A stretch of 64,000 nt of DNA from Winogradskyella wandonensis (GCF_004346845.1 NZ_SMGI01000002.1:186001-250000); one strand, 5' to 3'; shown: positions 25,524 to 34,253, counted from the stretch's first letter. Program-made: numbers and translations. Notes: generated from the sequence alone by a model not told the origin.

Positions 25524-26416
25524 AATTTCTCTGCGACTCTTAGTTTTGCACTGCGTGCTCTGTTATTTGCTTTTATTTCTTCTTGTGTTGGCACAATTAA
25601 ACCTCCTATCTTCTTTAACGGAACTTCGAAATTCCCAAACATATCTCGTTCCGGTTCACCTTCAAACATGCCGTTTCTAATAAATCGCTTTACCAATCTA
25701 TCCTCTAAAGAGTGATACGAGATAAAACTTAAACGCCCTCCTTTTTTCAAAATCTCTGGCGTTTGGATTAATAATTCTTTTAGTGCTTCTATTTCTTGAT
25801 TTACCTCTATTCTAATAGCTTGATAAATCTGAGCCAACACTTTATTTTCTTTCCTATGATTTAAAAACCGGTTTAAAACCGTTTTAAGTTCTTCACTGGT
25901 TTTTATTTCTTTTATTTCTCTTTCTTCACACATCACTCTAGCCATAGCTGGTGCTTGTCTTAATTCGCCATACATAGCAAAAACACGTCGTAAATCTTCC
26001 TCGTCGTAATCATTAACCACTTGGTAAGCGGAAAGCTCACTGTCTTGATTCATCCGCATATCTAAATCAGCTTCAAAACGCGTAGAAAAACCTCTTTCTG
26101 GAACATCAAACTGATGCGACGATACGCCAAAATCAGCTAAAATGCCATCAACCTCTTTTACGCCATAGAATTTTAAAAAACGTTTGATGTACCTAAAGTT
26201 TTCATTGATTAATGTAAACCTGTCGTCATCTATTACATTAGCTAAAGCATCCGTATCTTGATCAAATGCAAAAAGCTTTCCGTCTGGACCGAGCCTTTTT
26301 AAAATTTCTCGGCTATGCCCACCGCCACCAAAAGTGACATCGACATAAACACCATTTGGTTTTATATCTAAACCATCGACCGTTTCTTTTAATAGTACCG
26401 CATTATGATAATCCAT
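25520..26416 (-). CDS. rsmH: 16S rRNA (cytosine(1402)-N(4))-methyltransferase
   Basis: This 298-residue SAM-dependent methyltransferase modifies C1402 in the decoding centre. It begins YHNAVLLKETVDGL, followed by the SAM-binding VDVTFGGGGHSREIL, then the RsmH-specific LADFGVSSHQ and RLSFISYHSLEDRLVK, all in the expected order. Its first 14 bases overlap the end of mraZ, and it is followed by ftsL with a 4-base overlap, so the head of the cluster is tightly coupled. Confidence 0.97.
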   Translation of the reverse strand: MDYHNAVLLKETVDGLDIKPNGVYVDVTFGGGGHSREILKRLGPDGKLFAFDQDTDALANVIDDDRFTLINENFRYIKRFLKFYGVKEVDGILADFGVSSHQFDVPERGFSTRFEADLDMRMNQDSELSAYQVVNDYDEEDLRRVFAMYGELRQAPAMARVMCEEREIKEIKTSEELKTVLNRFLNHRKENKVLAQIYQAIRIEVNQEIEALKELLIQTPEILKKGGRLSFISYHSLEDRLVKRFIRNGMFEGEPERDMFGNFEVPLKKIGGLIVPTQEEIKANNRARSAKLRVAEKL

Positions 26417-26873
26417 CTGCTACATCGTCTTGTCCCATAACCTCTTCTGCCAAATCTGCAAAATCGAGAGCCGCATCATCTATTGCTTTTTCGTACTTTT
26501 CTTTATCCCAGATTTCAACAATATTTACTGCTGACGCTAACACGGTTTGCTTGGTAATTCCTGAAAAAGACAACAAATCTTTTGGAATTAGTAAGCGACC
26601 CGTAGTATCCACTTCGACCACTTTTACACCTGCTGTAAAGCGACGTATAAAAGCATCATTCTTTTTATTAAAACGGTTAAGCTTATTTACTTTTTGCATT
26701 AATTTTTCCCATTCTGGCATAGGATATAACTCTAAGCAAGGCTGAAAAACAGCACGCTTTAATACAAAACCAGATTGCACAACAGGCGCCAGCTGTTTCT
26801 TTAAAACAGCTGGCAACATTAGCCTGCCTTTAGCATCGGCTTTTACTTCGTATGTTCCTATTAATGCATTCAA
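26403..26873 (-). CDS. mraZ: Transcriptional regulator MraZ
   Basis: This 156-residue AbrB-like double-beta-barrel protein contains two tandem MraZ repeats, the first beginning IGTYEVKADAKGRLMLPA and the second VVEVDTTGRLLIPKDL. MraZ rings bind direct repeats with 10-base spacing in front of their own gene and repress or tune the whole dcw operon. Such a triple repeat stands 58-86 bases upstream of this start (26931-26959), overlapping the -33 region of a good promoter. It is the first gene of the 15-kb cluster. Confidence 0.96.
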   Translation of the reverse strand: MNALIGTYEVKADAKGRLMLPAVLKKQLAPVVQSGFVLKRAVFQPCLELYPMPEWEKLMQKVNKLNRFNKKNDAFIRRFTAGVKVVEVDTTGRLLIPKDLLSFSGITKQTVLASAVNIVEIWDKEKYEKAIDDAALDFADLAEEVMGQDDVADGLS

Positions 26874-26911
26874 ACGATTGGGTCAAAAAAGGTTTCAAAC
26901 AATTATAAAAT

Positions 26912-26919
26912 CAAATATA
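26912..26919 (-). promoter_or_regulatory. mraZ/dcw promoter, -7 box
   Basis: TATATTTG on the minus strand is a perfect TAnnTTTG, about 40 bases before the mraZ start. No TTG is found at the right distance; the -33 region coincides with the MraZ boxes. Confidence 0.65.
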
Positions 26920-26929
26920 TTGAAAAAAT

Positions 26930-26959
26930 ACCCACATTTTACCACATTTTACCACTTTT
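26930..26959 (-). promoter_or_regulatory. Probable MraZ operator: three direct repeats, 10-base period
   Basis: On the minus strand the unit (A/T)GTGG(T/G) recurs three times at exact 10-base spacing (complement CCCAC at 26931, ACCAC at 26941 and 26951), joined by TAAAAT. This fits the published MraZ sites, TGGGN with 5-base spacers in E. coli and AAAGTGK-N3 in mycoplasmas. Confidence 0.7.
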
Positions 26960-27072
26960 GTTGATAAGTTTTCCTTTTTTCGATAAAAAACAAAAAATAC
27001 GAGATGATTAAAGTCTATCTGGATTGGTAAAAAACCAGCAGCTTAATGCTCCTTTTATCCCAAGTATTTAAC

Positions 27073-27080
27073 TATATTTG
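27073..27080 (+). promoter_or_regulatory. Promoter -7 box of the alpha/beta hydrolase gene
   Basis: Perfect TATATTTG, 24 bases before the start codon. No clear TTG is found at the expected distance. Confidence 0.55.
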
Positions 27081-27103
27081 TTTTTAACTATACTAACTAA
27101 TGC

Positions 27104-27868
27104 ATGGCACACCTTTTAAAGGAAGAAAAGGATTTTAGATATATCGAAGTTGGAGAAGGCACCCCTATAATTGTTCTACATGGGCTTATGGGTGGTTTGA
27201 GTAATTTTGACGGCGTAACTGATTTTTTTAGCGCTAAAGGCTACAAAGTTCTTATCCCAGAACTACCTATTTACACGATGTCTTTATTAAAAACCAACGT
27301 AAAGACTTTTGCTAAATATTTACATGACTTTATAGAATTTAAAGGCTTTAAAAAAGTACTTCTTCTTGGCAATTCTTTAGGAGGACATATCGGTCTCTAC
27401 CACACCAAACTATATCCTGAAAAAGTAAAAGGCCTTATAATTACAGGTAGTTCTGGCCTATACGAGAGTGCTATGGGTAGCGGATATACGAAACGCAGCG
27501 ACTATGAGGTTATCAAGAAAAAAGCGCAAGATGTGTTTTATGACCCAAAAGTTGCGACTAAAGAAATTGTAGATGAAGTTTACGAGACAGTAAACGATAG
27601 AAACAAACTCATAAAAACCTTAGCAATTGCTAAAAGTGCCATCCGACATAATATGGCAAAGGATTTACCAAAAATGCACACACCTACTTGTATTATTTGG
27701 GGTAAAAATGACACTGTTACACCTCCTGATGTGGCGGATGAGTTTCACGAGTTGTTACCAGACTCAGAGTTATTTTGGATTGACAAATGTGGGCATGCAG
27801 CCATGATGGAACATCCGGATGAATTTAATAAAATTCTTTATAGCTGGTTGCAATCTAGAGAGTTTTAA
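27104..27868 (+). CDS. Alpha/beta-hydrolase fold protein
   Basis: This 254-residue soluble hydrolase has the HGLMGG oxyanion-hole region at 26-31, the nucleophile elbow GNSLGG with Ser91 at 89-94, an acid in the WGKNDTVTPP segment, and the catalytic His in KCGHAAMMEHP. The triad is complete, so it is probably an active esterase or C-C hydrolase, but the substrate cannot be told from sequence. It is divergent from mraZ and lies 35 bases before engB, with which it may be co-transcribed. Homologues beside engB/dcw are common in this family of bacteria, as I recall. Confidence 0.85.
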   Translation: MAHLLKEEKDFRYIEVGEGTPIIVLHGLMGGLSNFDGVTDFFSAKGYKVLIPELPIYTMSLLKTNVKTFAKYLHDFIEFKGFKKVLLLGNSLGGHIGLYHTKLYPEKVKGLIITGSSGLYESAMGSGYTKRSDYEVIKKKAQDVFYDPKVATKEIVDEVYETVNDRNKLIKTLAIAKSAIRHNMAKDLPKMHTPTCIIWGKNDTVTPPDVADEFHELLPDSELFWIDKCGHAAMMEHPDEFNKILYSWLQSREF

Positions 27869-27881
27869 TACTAAAAAAGAT

Positions 27882-27897
27882 TTCCGTTTTCACGGAA
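27882..27897. repeat. Start-proximal hairpin before engB (second family)
   Basis: TTCCG/CGGAA around TTTTCA, ending 6 bases before the engB ATG. The surrounding 27878-27897 resembles 34226-34247, which stands in the same position before the NlpC/P60 gene. Confidence 0.5.
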
Positions 27898-27903
27898 CTA
27901 ACC

Positions 27904-28521
27904 ATGAAAATAAAGTCTGCTGAATTTGTAATGAGCAATTCTGACGTGGCTAAATGTCCTAAACAGCCATTGCCAGAATACGCTTTTATTGGGCGTAGTA
28001 ATGTGGGAAAGTCTTCTCTTATTAACATGCTTACGGACAGAAAAAGCTTAGCAAAAACCTCTGGACGCCCAGGAAAAACACAACTCATTAACCATTTTAT
28101 TATTAATGATAATTGGTTTCTTGTAGATTTACCAGGCTATGGCTATGCGCGAGTTTCTAAATCTACTAAAAAGACCTTTCAAAAGTTTATTACCAATTAT
28201 TTTGAACAACGCCAGCAACTGGTTTCTGCCTTTGTACTGATAGATATCAGACACAAACCTCAGCCTATAGATTTAGACTTTATGCAATATCTGGGCGAAC
28301 GTGAAATACCTTTTTCTATCATCTTTACTAAAGCGGACAAGCTGAAACCAAAAGCTATTGAAAGACATGTAGAAGACTATTGCAATCGGCTTTTGCAATT
28401 CTGGGAAGAACTGCCACCTTACTTCGTAACTTCTTCTAGTAAAAAAATTGGACAAGATGAAGTACTTGGCTTTATCAGTGACACGAATGAGGAGATTGAG
28501 AAATTAAGAAATCAGCTCTAA
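27904..28521 (+). CDS. engB: Ribosome biogenesis GTPase EngB/YsxC
   Basis: This 205-residue TRAFAC GTPase acts in assembly of the large ribosomal subunit. The Walker A/G1 motif is GRSNVGKSSLIN, followed by switch I around GRPGKTQLINHF, G3 DLPGYGYARV and G4 TKADKLK, all in order. Length is normal. A small hairpin lies 6 bases before the start codon. The stop overlaps the convergent permease gene by four bases, so there is no separate terminator. Confidence 0.96.
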   Translation: MKIKSAEFVMSNSDVAKCPKQPLPEYAFIGRSNVGKSSLINMLTDRKSLAKTSGRPGKTQLINHFIINDNWFLVDLPGYGYARVSKSTKKTFQKFITNYFEQRQQLVSAFVLIDIRHKPQPIDLDFMQYLGEREIPFSIIFTKADKLKPKAIERHVEDYCNRLLQFWEELPPYFVTSSSKKIGQDEVLGFISDTNEEIEKLRNQL

Positions 28522-29612
28522 CTCTTCACATCCAAAGCATCACGTAAGGCATTACCAATAAGCATAAATGCCATTACTAAAATCATGATACAAATCCCTG
28601 GAATTAAAGCCAGATAAGGTTTTCCTAATATAATGTAGTTGTAGTGGTCTTTTATCATAGCACCCCAACTTGCCATTGGTGGTTGTGCACCAATACCTAA
28701 AAAGCTCAAACCACTTTCTATTAAAATGGCTGCTGCAAAATTTGCTGCAGAAATTACAATCAAAGGTGCCATAATATTTGGCAAAATATGTTTTGTAATA
28801 ATTCTAAAATCTGTAAAACCTAATGCTTTAGCCGCTGTAACATATTGCAATTGTTTTGCACCAATTATCTGTCCTCTAACTACTCTTGCCACCTCAACCC
28901 ACATCGTTAAACCTACAGCTATAAATACTTGCCAAAATCCTTTACCCAAAGCAAGCGTTATAGCAATTACTAACAATAGCGTTGGGATTGACCACGTGAT
29001 ATTAATAATCCACATAATAAAGGCGTCTACTTTTCCACCATAATAACCCGCTAGACTACCCATAAACAAACCAACAATTAAGGAGATAAAAACTGCTACA
29101 AAACCAATAAAAAATGATATTCGAGCACCGACTAAAATCCGGCTTAAGTAATCTCTTCCGTACTTATCTGTGCCAAATACAAAAGTTCTTTCTTTGATAT
29201 AAGACTCTGCTTCAGCATTTGGAAAAGTTGAAATATTTATAGATTTCTGCTGACCAACCAAACCGTCATCTGCATACTCTGTATAGACTAGACTTTCGCC
29301 TTCAATCTTATAATTAGAAATTGGGATTTCTGTGGTTGCATTGTTTTTTCCAAAAAATAGTTTTGATAGCCAAGTGGATTCGTCTTTAATATCATTCGGT
29401 ATTTCCAGCATTAGCACTTTAAAGCCCGGAGATTTAGAGTGAATAGACAAATGCATCTGGTTTGCATTTTTAGAATCGTCTGGCACTAATACATAAGCGA
29501 AGATAGACACTAAACCTATTGCTACGATAACCCAAAAACTGAAAACGCCCCAAATATTCTGTTTGAATTTTTGGAGCGCTAAACCTGTTAATGAGTTGTT
29601 GCTTTTAGACAT
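28518..29612 (-). CDS. Oligopeptide/dipeptide-type ABC transporter permease (OppC/DppC-like)
   Basis: This 364-residue inner-membrane permease has an N-terminal helix (about 22-42), then a 90-residue extracytoplasmic insert. The binding-protein-dependent transport domain starts at FGTDKYGRDYLSRI; the coupling (EAA) loop is ITKHILPNIMAPLIV, preceded by AAKALGFTDFR. The family motif GLSFLGIGAQPPMASWG is intact. The insert is longer than in E. coli OppC. The partner permease, ATPases and binding protein are not in this window, so substrate is unassigned. It is transcribed downstream of prc, and a TCGA...CTC hairpin lies 7 bases before its start. Confidence 0.9.
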   Translation of the reverse strand: MSKSNNSLTGLALQKFKQNIWGVFSFWVIVAIGLVSIFAYVLVPDDSKNANQMHLSIHSKSPGFKVLMLEIPNDIKDESTWLSKLFFGKNNATTEIPISNYKIEGESLVYTEYADDGLVGQQKSINISTFPNAEAESYIKERTFVFGTDKYGRDYLSRILVGARISFFIGFVAVFISLIVGLFMGSLAGYYGGKVDAFIMWIINITWSIPTLLLVIAITLALGKGFWQVFIAVGLTMWVEVARVVRGQIIGAKQLQYVTAAKALGFTDFRIITKHILPNIMAPLIVISAANFAAAILIESGLSFLGIGAQPPMASWGAMIKDHYNYIILGKPYLALIPGICIMILVMAFMLIGNALRDALDVKS

Positions 29613-29619
29613 TTAAATT

Positions 29620-29642
29620 ACTTCTCGACTGCCGCTCGAAGT
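29620..29642. repeat. Conserved-loop hairpin, TCGA...CTC family (copy 6, before the permease gene)
   Basis: ACTTC/GAAGT stem around TCGACTGCCGCTC, 7 bases upstream of the permease start codon and followed by GTGACA, as in the degenerate copy at 10661. Confidence 0.65.
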
Positions 29643-29675
29643 GACAGAATAGTGTATAAATGATAAAGATAATAT

Positions 29676-31808
29676 TTAGTTTTTCATTTGCGCTACATTA
29701 TTTTTAATAGCATATGATAGTTTTAAATCATTAAGTACATTAAGCGCCTCTTCTACATACACATCTTTGCTTAAACTCTCATGCCAACGCTTACGCTTTT
29801 CTTTTAATATAGAATCTTTTTCGATAAGCTTCAATTCGTAAGGGAGAGAACTAAACGACAGATTAGTTTTGTAGTCTGATATTTTCTCAAAGCGCTTAGC
29901 CTGTTCTTCATTTAACTCTAAACGTTGTTTGTATTGCTCATAGTTTAGAGAGAAAGTTTCGTTATCTCTTATTTCGTTAATCCATCTTGCGTTTTCATCA
30001 ATAAGTCTTAATTGCTCGTTATTTGCAATACGTTGCTTACTTTTCTCGATAGCGGCATCGTAATCGTAATAGTTATCCCATAGTTTGTAATCTGCGGCAT
30101 CTATTCTGTCCCAAGACAACGGATTATCCTGAGTGCGCTCTCCTATACCTATATATTTGTAACGGTCTGGAACTATGATATCACTCTTTACCCCTTTTAA
30201 CTGTGTAGAACCTCCATTAACTCTGTAATACTTATCTGTTGTGAATTTAATAGCACCTAAGTCGCCATTAGAATTATTGCGCACCATCCTATTTAGGTCT
30301 ACCACGTTTTGCACTGTTCCTTTTCCAAAAGTTTGTTCACTACCAATAACTACAGCACGTTTGTAATCTTGCATCGCGGCCGCTAATATTTCGGAAGCAG
30401 AAGCAGACAACTCATTAACCATAATTACTAAAGGCCCATCCCAAACGATAGATTTATCCGTATCGCTAAGTACACGCTTGTCTTCCGTAGTACTCTTTAC
30501 CTGCACTATCGGACCTTCTTCAATAAATAATCCTGCCATATCTACAACAGCACCAAGTGAACCACCACGATTATCGCGGAGGTCTAAAACAATCCCTTCG
30601 ATGCCATCTTTCTTAAGTCTTTCTATTTCTTTTTTAACGTCTATTGCACTACTAATTCTATTGTTTCTGTCGAAATTATCATAAAAACTCGGTAAATTAA
30701 TTATACCGTATTTCTTTCCATCTTTTATTACAGTAGAAGACTTAGCATAGGTTTCTTCTAGCACAACCTCATCACGCTCAATTGTAATATCCCTTACGGT
30801 CCCATCAACTTTTTTTACAGTTAAAATCACAGAAGTTCCTTTTGGTCCTTTTATGTATTTTACTGCGTCTTCAATTCGCATTCCTACAATATTTACAGCC
30901 TTTTCCTCATCCTCTTGTCTAACCTTTAATATTTGATCACCAGCTTCTAATTCGTTTTGACGCCATGCTGGGCCACCACTTATAAGCTCACTAATTGAAA
31001 TAACATCTAGTTTACGTTGTAATCTGGCGCCTATACCCTCAAATTTACCTGACATATCTACATCAAAGCGATCTTTGTCTTCTGGTGTAAAATAAAATGT
31101 ATGCGGGTCGAACTCTCTTACGATTGCGTTTATATACACACCAAACCAATCTTCTCTGTCGCGCTCTTGGATGTAGGTAAATAATTCTTCTAACGACTTT
31201 TTGGTTGTTTCACGAGCTTCGGCTTCGACTTCTTTTTCAGATTTTAATTCAACCGTTTCGTCATCCTCTGCTAATAGTCTATTAGTTTCCAAAGCTTCAT
31301 CATAATTTGCAATGGTAGAAAACTTTAACTGCTTTCTCCAGCGTTCTTTGAGCTCTCTTTTATTTTTAACGTAGTCTAACGCTTCGTAATCCGAATTAAA
31401 TTCTTCTTCTTTTGAATAATCAAAAGGTTTATCTAATATTTTTGAATATACCTCTTGAGATTCTGATATTCTTTGAATTAAACGCTGATGTGTTAAATCA
31501 AAAAAACTTAAATCGTAAGCTTTAAGCTGGTCATCAATTTGATTCTTGTAAGTTTCAAATTCTTTTATATCTGACTCATAAAAATAGCGCTTAAAAGGAT
31601 CTAGTTGATTAATATAATCCTCGTAAACACGTGCAGAAAAATCGTCATTTATATCTTGTGGCGCATAGTGACCTTGGTCTAATAGATAAGTAATTAATCT
31701 AACCAATAACTTGTCTTTATCGCCATCGCCATCAACTTTACTTGTAAAACTACAAGATGCAACGGCTATTAATAATGCTAGTAGTAAAAATTTGTATCTC
31801 CCTTTCAT
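29676..31808 (-). CDS. prc: Tail-specific carboxy-terminal processing protease
   Basis: This 710-residue S41-family protease has a lipobox (AVASC, Cys19), so it is probably anchored to a membrane facing the periplasm. An N-terminal helical domain (30-245) precedes a PDZ domain (about 250-345), where FEGIGARL begins the fold. The peptidase core follows, with Ser470 in NELSASASE and Lys496 in FGKGTVQ corresponding to the Ser/Lys dyad of E. coli Prc. A C-terminal helical region (DUF3340-type) ends the protein. It degrades or trims periplasmic proteins from the C-terminus. It is divergent from surE. Confidence 0.94.
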   Translation of the reverse strand: MKGRYKFLLLALLIAVASCSFTSKVDGDGDKDKLLVRLITYLLDQGHYAPQDINDDFSARVYEDYINQLDPFKRYFYESDIKEFETYKNQIDDQLKAYDLSFFDLTHQRLIQRISESQEVYSKILDKPFDYSKEEEFNSDYEALDYVKNKRELKERWRKQLKFSTIANYDEALETNRLLAEDDETVELKSEKEVEAEARETTKKSLEELFTYIQERDREDWFGVYINAIVREFDPHTFYFTPEDKDRFDVDMSGKFEGIGARLQRKLDVISISELISGGPAWRQNELEAGDQILKVRQEDEEKAVNIVGMRIEDAVKYIKGPKGTSVILTVKKVDGTVRDITIERDEVVLEETYAKSSTVIKDGKKYGIINLPSFYDNFDRNNRISSAIDVKKEIERLKKDGIEGIVLDLRDNRGGSLGAVVDMAGLFIEEGPIVQVKSTTEDKRVLSDTDKSIVWDGPLVIMVNELSASASEILAAAMQDYKRAVVIGSEQTFGKGTVQNVVDLNRMVRNNSNGDLGAIKFTTDKYYRVNGGSTQLKGVKSDIIVPDRYKYIGIGERTQDNPLSWDRIDAADYKLWDNYYDYDAAIEKSKQRIANNEQLRLIDENARWINEIRDNETFSLNYEQYKQRLELNEEQAKRFEKISDYKTNLSFSSLPYELKLIEKDSILKEKRKRWHESLSKDVYVEEALNVLNDLKLSYAIKNNVAQMKN

Positions 31809-31869
31809 GTGTTAATTTTTATTGTTCTTAATGGTCGCACGGAACATCCTACAGAATCATCTTTATGAG

Positions 31870-31886
31870 TGACTAATATTTAGTCA
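31870..31886. promoter_or_regulatory. Palindrome in the prc-surE divergent region
   Basis: TGACTAA/TTAGTCA with a 3-base centre, enclosed by outer AACATCC (31843-31849) and GGATGTT (31888-31894). The symmetry and location between divergent genes suggest an operator, but no cognate regulator is known. Confidence 0.4.
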
Positions 31887-32059
31887 TGGATGTTTCATTC
31901 TAATTTCAATTTGTGCGCAATAATATTATCAATAATTGTCTAAAATAGACGAAAAAATCGTGCCATAAAACCAAACTGCTACTAATTTTTTGTTAAACCA
32001 ATATTATATCGCTTTTCCTAGGTATTTTAGTATTTTAGCATAGCTAAATAATCATTTAA

Positions 32060-32836
32060 ATGGCTAAAAGACCTCTTATTCTTGTAACTAACGACGATGG
32101 CATAACCGCACCTGGATTACGCACCTTAATTCATGTTATGAATTCTATCGGTGATGTTGTCGTAGTAGCTCCAGACAGCCCGCAAAGCGCTATGGGCCAT
32201 GCTATAACAATTAATTCTACGCTACATGTCGAAAAAGTCACCATTGATGATGGCCCGCAGACAGAATATAGTTGTTCTGGCACACCCGCAGATTGTGTAA
32301 AATTAGCGGTTAGAGAAGTCTTAAAACGTAAACCAGATTTGTGCGTTTCTGGCATTAATCATGGCTCTAACTCATCTATAAATGTTATATACTCCGGAAC
32401 GATGAGTGCAGCACTAGAAGCTGGGATAGAGGGAATTCCTGCCATTGGGTTTTCATTATTAGACTATAATTGGAGTGCCAATTTTAAACATTGTAAGCCA
32501 TTTGTAAAAACAATTGCTTCTAATGTTTTGGAAAACGGATTACAAGATGGCGTTGTACTTAATGTTAATATACCCAATGTTGAAAAAGACGCAATTAAAG
32601 GTGTAAAAATATGCCGTCAGGCAAGAGCAAATTGGGAAGAAGAGTTTGATAAAAGAACCAATCCAATGGGTCGCGATTACTACTGGTTAACAGGAAAATT
32701 TGTAAATATGGACCAAGGTGAAGATACAGACGAATGGGCGCTTGCTAATAACTATATTTCTGTAGTGCCAGTTCAATTTGATTTAACAGCACATCATGCC
32801 ATTCAAAAATTAAACACTTGGAATTTTGAATCATAA
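32060..32836 (+). CDS. surE: 5'/3'-nucleotidase SurE
   Basis: This 258-residue metal-dependent nucleotidase removes phosphate from nucleoside monophosphates and some polyphosphates. The metal-binding NDDG is at 11-14, followed by VVAPDSPQSAMGHAIT, the SGTPADCVKLA loop, and SGINHGSNSSINVIYSGTMSAALEA, which holds the catalytic Asn/Ser positions. It heads a tight run with the next membrane protein (11-base overlap) and lpxB. The surE-lpxB neighbourhood is, as I recall, frequent in Flavobacteriia. Confidence 0.96.
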   Translation: MAKRPLILVTNDDGITAPGLRTLIHVMNSIGDVVVVAPDSPQSAMGHAITINSTLHVEKVTIDDGPQTEYSCSGTPADCVKLAVREVLKRKPDLCVSGINHGSNSSINVIYSGTMSAALEAGIEGIPAIGFSLLDYNWSANFKHCKPFVKTIASNVLENGLQDGVVLNVNIPNVEKDAIKGVKICRQARANWEEEFDKRTNPMGRDYYWLTGKFVNMDQGEDTDEWALANNYISVVPVQFDLTAHHAIQKLNTWNFES

Positions 32837-33116
32837 AAAGGAAATTATCATTGGTTTTTTTGTGGGGCTAATTGCTGTTGGTATAGGTATTTTTATTTTT
32901 GATTTAGGTGTCGGCCTCTACAAAGGCAGCTCCATTAATCGAATAATCGACAGGTCATTTAGCACCATTTTATTAGACAAACGCGCTAGTATAGGTGCTT
33001 TAATCAATCTCCCTGTTTTTTATTTCTTTCTAAATAGAAAAAAAGATAATTACGCTAAAGGTGTTCTCCTTGCCACAATTTTAATTGGGATATTATTTTT
33101 AATAAATAAGCTATGA
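32826..33116 (+). CDS. Small three-helix membrane protein
   Basis: Not recognised by family name. It has 96 residues with predicted membrane segments at about 7-30, 57-70 and 79-95 and basic loops (NRKKDN). It has no Met codon at its start; TTG at 32826 is the only start that includes the first helix, and it overlaps surE by 11 bases. Its stop overlaps the lpxB start (ATGA), so it is translated as part of a surE-lpxB unit. A role in lipid or envelope metabolism would fit the neighbours but is inference. Confidence 0.7.
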   Translation: MNHKKEIIIGFFVGLIAVGIGIFIFDLGVGLYKGSSINRIIDRSFSTILLDKRASIGALINLPVFYFFLNRKKDNYAKGVLLATILIGILFLINKL

Positions 33117-34225
33117 AGTACTATATAATTGCTGGGGAAGCCTCGGGAGATTTACATGGCTCTAATTTGATGAAAGCCCTCTTAAAAGAGGACCAAGATG
33201 CTGACATTAGATTTTGGGGTGGTGATTTAATGCAGGCTGTAGGTGGCACTTTAGTAACACACTACAAAGAGCGCTCCTTTATGGGTTTTGCCGAAGTAAT
33301 TATGAATCTTAAAACCATTCTTGGTTTTATAAAATTCTGTAAAGAGGATATAGAATCTTACAAACCAGATGTTATTATTTTTATTGATAACTCTGGATTT
33401 AATCTTAGGATAGCCAAATGGGCAAAAGCTCTTGGTTATAAAACACACTACTACATTTCTCCTCAAGTCTGGGCATCACGTGCTGGTCGCGTTAAGAAAA
33501 TAAAACGCGATGTAGACGCTATGTATACGATTTTACCTTTTGAAAAAGCGTTTTATAAAACGTATGGTTACGACGTTCATTTTGTAGGGCATCCGTTAAT
33601 TGATGCTATTTCTGATAGAAAACTTGTTGATGAAACTCTTTTTAGAAAAGAACATCAACTTAGTAGTAAACCAATTATCGCTTTATTGCCAGGAAGCCGA
33701 AAACAGGAAATTAAAAAAATGCTTGATGTGATGCTAAGCGTTATTGAAGATTTTGAGGATTACCAATTTGTTATTGCAGGCGCACCGAGCCAAGAATATA
33801 GTTTTTATCAGTCTATAATAAAAAACAGACCTATTGCCTTTGTAGATAATAAAACACATGATTTACTGAGTATCTCTTTTGCTGCTTTGGTCACCTCTGG
33901 TACAGCAACCTTAGAAACAGCCTTATTTAAAGTACCGCAAGTTGTTTGTTATAAGGCAAATGCTATATCTTACCAAATAGCAAAACGCATTATCACGCTT
34001 AAGTTTATTTCTTTGGTTAATCTGATTATGGATGAAGAAGTTGTTACAGAGTTAATTCAGCACGATTTAAATACAAAACAACTTAAGAAAGAATTGCATA
34101 CTATTTTGAATCCTGAAAAACGCGAGCAACTCTTTTTAGATTATTACGAATTGGAACAAAAGTTAGGTGGTAGAGGCGCAAGTGAGAATACTGCAAAATT
34201 AATTTACGAGGCTATTAAGAATTAA
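33113..34225 (+). CDS. lpxB: Lipid-A-disaccharide synthase
   Basis: This 370-residue GT-B glycosyltransferase of family 19 joins UDP-2,3-diacyl-GlcN and lipid X to make the tetra-acyl disaccharide 1-phosphate of lipid A. It begins with the conserved IIAGEASGDLHGSNL, and contains IFIDNSGFNLRIAKWAK, YYISPQVWAS and the donor-site segments LLPGSRKQEI and VTSGTATLETAL. It is coupled by an ATGA overlap to the small membrane protein upstream. The organism therefore makes lipid A; lptC later in the window fits. Confidence 0.96.
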   Translation: MKYYIIAGEASGDLHGSNLMKALLKEDQDADIRFWGGDLMQAVGGTLVTHYKERSFMGFAEVIMNLKTILGFIKFCKEDIESYKPDVIIFIDNSGFNLRIAKWAKALGYKTHYYISPQVWASRAGRVKKIKRDVDAMYTILPFEKAFYKTYGYDVHFVGHPLIDAISDRKLVDETLFRKEHQLSSKPIIALLPGSRKQEIKKMLDVMLSVIEDFEDYQFVIAGAPSQEYSFYQSIIKNRPIAFVDNKTHDLLSISFAALVTSGTATLETALFKVPQVVCYKANAISYQIAKRIITLKFISLVNLIMDEEVVTELIQHDLNTKQLKKELHTILNPEKREQLFLDYYELEQKLGGRGASENTAKLIYEAIKN

Positions 34226-34229
34226 AAGA

Positions 34230-34247
34230 CTTCCGTTTGTACAGAAG
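34230..34247. repeat. Start-proximal hairpin before the NlpC/P60 gene (second family)
   Basis: CTTC/GAAG around CGTTTGTACA, ending 6 bases before the ATG at 34254. The flanks align with the hairpin before engB (AAAAGA-TTCCGTTT shared). Confidence 0.5.
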
Positions 34248-34253
34248 ACAACT

